Source: an uncultured Treponema sp. (GTDB taxonomy: Bacteria; Spirochaetota; Spirochaetia; Treponematales; Treponemataceae). From it: 64,000 nucleotides of DNA. The translations under genes were made by a program, and so were the position numbers. Every line of letters starts with the position of its first letter. The stretch's first letter is position 1. Positions 60,619 to 64,000 of the stretch are shown here, piece after piece. Where the stretch lies: positions 62,001 through 126,000 of the forward strand of contig CALCRU010000055.1 in the NCBI GenBank assembly GCA_937894335.1, written 5' to 3'. A model generated the notes under the pieces. That model ran no database searches, was not told the origin of the DNA, and worked only from the letters and a program-made list of their open reading frames with translations.

Positions 60619-60647
60619 AGTATAACACAGTTCCCATGAGATAACAA
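60619..60647 (-). promoter_or_regulatory. Promoter of the two-component operon
   Basis: TTGTTA (60642-60647), 17-nt spacer and TATACT (60619-60624), minus strand. An 8-bp palindrome CTGTACAG (60613-60620) overlaps the -10 end. Confidence 0.6.
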
Positions 60648-60654
60648 GTTAAAT

Positions 60655-60687
60655 GTTATTTTAGGATTACCTTAGGACTATTTTAGG
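60655..60687 (-). promoter_or_regulatory. Triple 11-bp direct repeat, PhoB/OmpR-type operator
   Basis: On the minus strand CCTAAAATAGT, CCTAAGGTAAT and CCTAAAATAAC stand in direct succession (60687 down to 60655), ending 7 nt upstream of the -35 box. The 11-bp period matches binding sites of winged-helix response regulators. The repeat overlaps the uspA stop codon. Confidence 0.65.
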
Positions 60688-61174
60688 CTAATTTAAACAG
60701 CTGTTCCACATAAGGTTCACGCACAACCATGACGGAACACTTTGCGCTGTTTATAAGTTCCCTGTTGTTTGAGCCAACCACATTGTGTTCGGTGGCAGAC
60801 TTAATGTTTATGTTTCCTCCAAGAAGGATTACATTTGCCTTAAAGTCTTCGGCACAAAGGGCAATTTGTGACCATACGGCACCACGGCGGAGTTCAGTCT
60901 GAATTTTTACACCCTTAGATTTTGCAAATTCTGCAACATAGGCAAGGTTACGCTCACCGTCCTGCTGCAGTGCGCCTTCTGCGGATAAGGCTTCGTCTGC
61001 TGCAAGAAATTTTGTAAGTGTAAGGTGTTTTATGGTTGCAGTGTCAATTACATATACGATTTTTATTTGGCTCTTTAAAGTCTTTGCCATGATGATTCCG
61101 TACAGAGCTGCCTGCAGGGATTCTTTTGAACCGTCGTAGGCAACAAGAACTTTCTGAAAAAGTGGCTTTATCAT
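60683..61174 (-). CDS. Universal stress protein family protein
   Basis: A 163-aa UspA-fold protein. It opens with FQKVLVAYDGSKESLQA, and the nucleotide-binding C-terminal motif is LLGGNINIK ... NVVGSNNRELINSAKCSVMVVR in parts. It overlaps the V-ATPase subunit D gene by 4 nt, so it is coupled to the ATPase operon. Its role there is unknown. Confidence 0.88.
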   Translation of the reverse strand: MIKPLFQKVLVAYDGSKESLQAALYGIIMAKTLKSQIKIVYVIDTATIKHLTLTKFLAADEALSAEGALQQDGERNLAYVAEFAKSKGVKIQTELRRGAVWSQIALCAEDFKANVILLGGNINIKSATEHNVVGSNNRELINSAKCSVMVVREPYVEQLFKLA

Positions 61175-61797
61175 TTTTTGCCCCCCTGCCTGTTTTTAAG
61201 GCTCTTAAGTACAAAGACATTTTCCCTTTCCCTTTCTTCAAGAACACTTTCTATGTAGGTTACAGTTTCTTTGTCCTGAGGAATTACCATCTTGTCCAAA
61301 GCGTTTACTCGGCGCTGAGTCTTTTTTACTTCCTTTGCAAGACGCCACACGATTGTACGCACGCTGGCCATTTTTGTAAGCAGAGTAAGAAGCTCAAAAA
61401 AATCAGCCATAACTTCATCGCTGTCGGGAAAAGTTCCTCCAAAAGAACAGAATAGTTCTCTGTCGGGCAGTTCCACATCTATGCTAGTAAATTCCATTCC
61501 CCCTACGACAACAGGCTTCTGCGTAATGTTAAAGGAATACTCTACGGAATGGGCAATGCGCTCAACTCTGTCGCCACCAACAGCCATAAGCATGTCCTTA
61601 AGGGCGGGATATGCCTTTGCAATGCAACTGTCTATATCCTTTTCAAGAAGCTTTATCTTTTCAACAAGACGCATAAGTTCCATAACAAGGATTTCCCTTT
61701 TCTGCTCAAGCAAATCGTAGCCTTCCGTGCTGATTGCAAGTTGTTCCTTTATGGAGAGGAGGTTTGATTTTGTCGGAGCAATGTTGAGCCGTGCCAT
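61171..61797 (-). CDS. atpD: V-type ATP synthase subunit D
   Basis: Central stalk subunit (208 aa), largely coiled coil. The N-terminus APTKSNLLSIKEQLAIS and the C-terminal RRVNALDKMVIPQ are typical of V/A-ATPase subunit D. It lies 6 nt after subunit B. Confidence 0.93.
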   Translation of the reverse strand: MARLNIAPTKSNLLSIKEQLAISTEGYDLLEQKREILVMELMRLVEKIKLLEKDIDSCIAKAYPALKDMLMAVGGDRVERIAHSVEYSFNITQKPVVVGGMEFTSIDVELPDRELFCSFGGTFPDSDEVMADFFELLTLLTKMASVRTIVWRLAKEVKKTQRRVNALDKMVIPQDKETVTYIESVLEERERENVFVLKSLKNRQGGKK

Positions 61798-61803
61798 GGT
61801 CTG

Positions 61804-63186
61804 TTATGCATTCTCCTTTGGAAGATACTTTTCCAGAAGCTCATCCTTAATGCGGTAGAGTTCCTCTCGGGGAAGAATGCTCAAGATGCGCCAACCCAAG
61901 TCAAGTGTTTCCTGAATGGAGCGGTCTTCGTATTCACCCTGAGTAAAGAACTGGCTTTCCAGAGCCTCTCCAAAGCGAAGATAAAGTTTGTCCAGTTCTG
62001 ACAGTTCCTCTTCGCCAATGATTGCGGCAAGATTGCGGATTGTCTTTACCTTGCTGTAGCATGCAAAAAGTTGGCTAGAAACTGCAGCATGGTCTTCTCG
62101 TGTCATGCCTTCGCCTATTCCGTCCTTCATAAGTCGGCTTAGAGAAGGAAGCCCCGAAACAGGAGGATACATTCCCTTCTGACTAAGTTCCCTGTCAAGA
62201 ACAATCTGGCCTTCGGTAATGTAACCAGTAAGGTCAGGAATTGGATGGCTTATGTCATCGTTGGGCATGGTAAGAATAGGAATCTGAGTTATGCTTCCTG
62301 TAGACCCCTGAACCTTTCCCGCTCTTTCGTAAAGTTCCGCAAGGTTTGAATACAAATATCCCGGATAACCCTTTCGTCCCGGAACTTCTCCCCTTGTAGT
62401 TGAAATTTCACGGAGGGCCTCGCAGTAGTTGGTCATATCCGTCATTACAACAAGAACATGCATGTTGCATTCAAAGGCAAGATATTCTGCTGCAGTAAGA
62501 GCACATCGGGGAGTAATTATGCGTTCGATTGAAGGCGCGTCTGCAAGGCTTTGGAACATGACAACTTTAGAAAGAACGCCACTTTCTTCAAAGGTATGCT
62601 GGAAGAACTGGGCCACATCGTACTTGATTCCCATGCCTGCAAAAACCATAACAAAGTCTTCGTCGGAATTAAGAATTTTTGCCTGACGGATTATCTGCGC
62701 CGCCAGTTTGTTGTGGGGAAGTCCGTTACCGCTGAAGATTGGAAGTTTCTGTCCGCGAATGAGGGTGTTCATTCCGTCGATGGAAGAAATGCCAGTCTGA
62801 ATAAAGTCTCTTGGGTAAACTCTTGCGTAAGGATTTATGGGGTTTCCGTTTACATTTACCTTTTTGCTAGAAACTATTGCAGGATATCCGTCAATAGGTT
62901 CGCCCAGACCGTTGAAGATGCGTCCCAAAAGTCCGTGGCCTACCCTAAGCTCCATGGGCTCGTCCAAAAATTCTACAGTGGTGTCGTCAAGGTCAAGTCC
63001 TGTGGTGCTTCCAAAAACCTGAACAACTGCCGTGTCTTCGTTAAGGTCTATGATTCTTCCTGTTTTCTTTTCGCCGTACTTGTCACGGACATATACAACT
63101 TCATCGTAAAACGAATTTTCACTGCGCTTTACAACTACAATAGGTCCGTCAACCGCATTCAGTCCTGAATACTCTATTCCTTTCAT
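61804..63186 (-). CDS. atpB: V-type ATP synthase subunit B
   Basis: Regulatory nucleotide-binding subunit (460 aa) of the V1 head. ISSIDGMNTLIRGQKLPIFS replaces the P-loop as is normal for B subunits; VVMTDMTNYCEALREIS and GSITQIPILTMPNDD are conserved. It lies 5 nt after subunit A. Confidence 0.96.
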   Translation of the reverse strand: MKGIEYSGLNAVDGPIVVVKRSENSFYDEVVYVRDKYGEKKTGRIIDLNEDTAVVQVFGSTTGLDLDDTTVEFLDEPMELRVGHGLLGRIFNGLGEPIDGYPAIVSSKKVNVNGNPINPYARVYPRDFIQTGISSIDGMNTLIRGQKLPIFSGNGLPHNKLAAQIIRQAKILNSDEDFVMVFAGMGIKYDVAQFFQHTFEESGVLSKVVMFQSLADAPSIERIITPRCALTAAEYLAFECNMHVLVVMTDMTNYCEALREISTTRGEVPGRKGYPGYLYSNLAELYERAGKVQGSTGSITQIPILTMPNDDISHPIPDLTGYITEGQIVLDRELSQKGMYPPVSGLPSLSRLMKDGIGEGMTREDHAAVSSQLFACYSKVKTIRNLAAIIGEEELSELDKLYLRFGEALESQFFTQGEYEDRSIQETLDLGWRILSILPREELYRIKDELLEKYLPKENA

Positions 63187-63191
63187 ACTGC

Positions 63192-64000
63192 TTAATCCTT
63201 TCTGTCAGCGATGCCGCCATAAGTTCTGGAAAGACCAGCCATCTGTTCGTCAAGGTGATGAGAGATGGTGGAAAGCTCGTCAATTTTTTCGTTGGGTACG
63301 CGAGATTTTGCCCTAATGATTTCGTTTCTTACGGGAAGTTCCGTTACCTTAACAAGAGGCGCTCCAGCCTTAACAGCCTCAAGAGCTTTGTCGTAGAATG
63401 ACATAATAAGCTCAAGGATATGCACCTGTTTTTCGGGAACGGAGAACTGATCTACAGCATCAAATGCATCCTGCTGCAAAAAGCCGTTCTTAATCATTTC
63501 TGCAACGGTAAGAACAAGACGGTCTGCGTCTGGCAGGGCGTCCGCACCAATAAGGCGAACAATCTGCTGCAGTCTCTGTTCCTTTTTAAGAAGGTCAAGG
63601 GCCTTAATGCGTATGTCTGCCCAACGGTGGTCGTACTTGTCCCACCAGGCACGCACTTCGTCGGCATACTCTGAGTAGCTGTCTATCCATCCAATTGCAG
63701 GATAATGACGGGCGTTTGCAAGTTCACGGTCAAGTGCCCAGAAGCAGCGGATAAAGCGTTTTGTATGCTGAGTAACTGGCTCGGAAAAGTCTCCTCCAGG
63801 AGGAGAAACCGCACCAATTACAGAAACAGAACCTTCTTCTCCGCACAAGGAGTTTACCCGTCCTGCCCTTTCGTAAAATTCTGCAAGGCGTGTGGGAAGG
63901 TAGGCAGGGAATCCTTCTTCTGCAGGCATTTCTTCCATACGGCCAGAAAGTTCGCGCAAAGCCTCTGCCCACCTGGAAGTAGAGTCCGCCATAATTGCAA
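63192..64000 (-). CDS. atpA: V-type ATP synthase subunit A (N-terminus off window)
   Basis: C-terminal part (about 269 codons) of the catalytic subunit. Visible: MADSTSRWAEALRELSGRMEEMPAEEG (split here for length), the ERAGRV segment and SVSVIGAVSPPGG. The Walker A part lies beyond the right edge. Full A subunits are about 590 aa. Gene order A-B-D-usp on the minus strand; subunits E, I and K would lie outside the window. Confidence 0.95.
   Translation of the reverse strand, partial: AIMADSTSRWAEALRELSGRMEEMPAEEGFPAYLPTRLAEFYERAGRVNSLCGEEGSVSVIGAVSPPGGDFSEPVTQHTKRFIRCFWALDRELANARHYPAIGWIDSYSEYADEVRAWWDKYDHRWADIRIKALDLLKKEQRLQQIVRLIGADALPDADRLVLTVAEMIKNGFLQQDAFDAVDQFSVPEKQVHILELIMSFYDKALEAVKAGAPLVKVTELPVRNEIIRAKSRVPNEKIDELSTISHHLDEQMAGLSRTYGGIADRKD

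Overview
The window looks like chromosomal DNA from a treponeme (phylum Spirochaetota), probably a gut- or rumen-type Treponema. This rests on the CheA / CheW-CheR-like hybrid / CheX / CheY operon known from Treponema denticola, a large TPR protein resembling the spirochaete periplasmic flagellar collar protein FlcA, a V-type ATPase, SpoVG next to the CTC-type ribosomal protein L25, and many small secreted lipoproteins. No rRNA, phage, transposase or CRISPR locus is visible. Most of the window is ordinary core genome with short gaps.

Layout. 1-2019: sodium-pumping oxaloacetate decarboxylase genes oadG and oadA (oadA runs off the left edge). 2155-3765: a YhhN-family membrane enzyme and a lipoprotein. 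3850-4240: a gene-poor gap that holds a candidate type I toxin-antitoxin module. 4256-11325 (minus): HD hydrolase, spirochaete hypothetical, recN, nadK, a DegT/DnrJ-like protein without its PLP lysine, cheW, comF. 11364-13602: a DUF2974-type hydrolase, a PurO-like protein and a TrpR-family repressor. 13913-17437: a heterodimeric ABC exporter. 17562-17741: tRNA-Pro and tRNA-Asp. 17893-21050: a PpiD/SurA-like foldase and a DUF115/Maf-type protein. 21047-29991 (minus): lepA, an HtrA-like lipoprotein protease, an EF-hand-rich secreted protein, tilS, rplY, tRNA-Gln, spoVG, ispE. 30238-39766: thioredoxin, TapT, secreted and membrane proteins, the FlcA-like protein and a CBM48-like protein. 39876-46447: gpsA, ffh, ndk, capA-like, O-methyltransferase, dGTPase. 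46519-49435: a FocA-type channel, a histone-H1-like protein, tRNA-Val, a hairpin-bearing tandem repeat and a tRNA-like transcript. 49523-54373: the chemotaxis operon. 54506-60576: outer-membrane protein, SH3 lipoprotein, dapL and a two-component system. 60683-64000: a universal stress protein and V-ATPase subunits D, B and A (A runs off the right edge).

Main points from the hunt. (1) A 33-residue holin-like peptide resembling the TxpA/BsrG toxins (3991-4092, minus) has a convergent RNA gene of about 100 nt with an ideal promoter fully overlapping its 3' UTR. Its 5' UTR contains an anti-Shine-Dalgarno strand, as in Bacillus type I systems. (2) Many genes here lack a Shine-Dalgarno site and carry a well-formed promoter whose -10 box lies only 6-8 nt before the start codon, which predicts leaderless mRNAs, including cheA, ispE, ndk, the TrpR-family gene and the flcA-like gene. 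(3) The two-component operon is preceded by three 11-bp direct repeats of the PhoB/OmpR type. (4) The FlcA-like protein has a long array of interleaved short linear motifs. (5) A tRNA-like cloverleaf with its own promoter (49221-49342) does not fit any normal tRNA. All family assignments are from recognition of motifs by eye; no database search was run.
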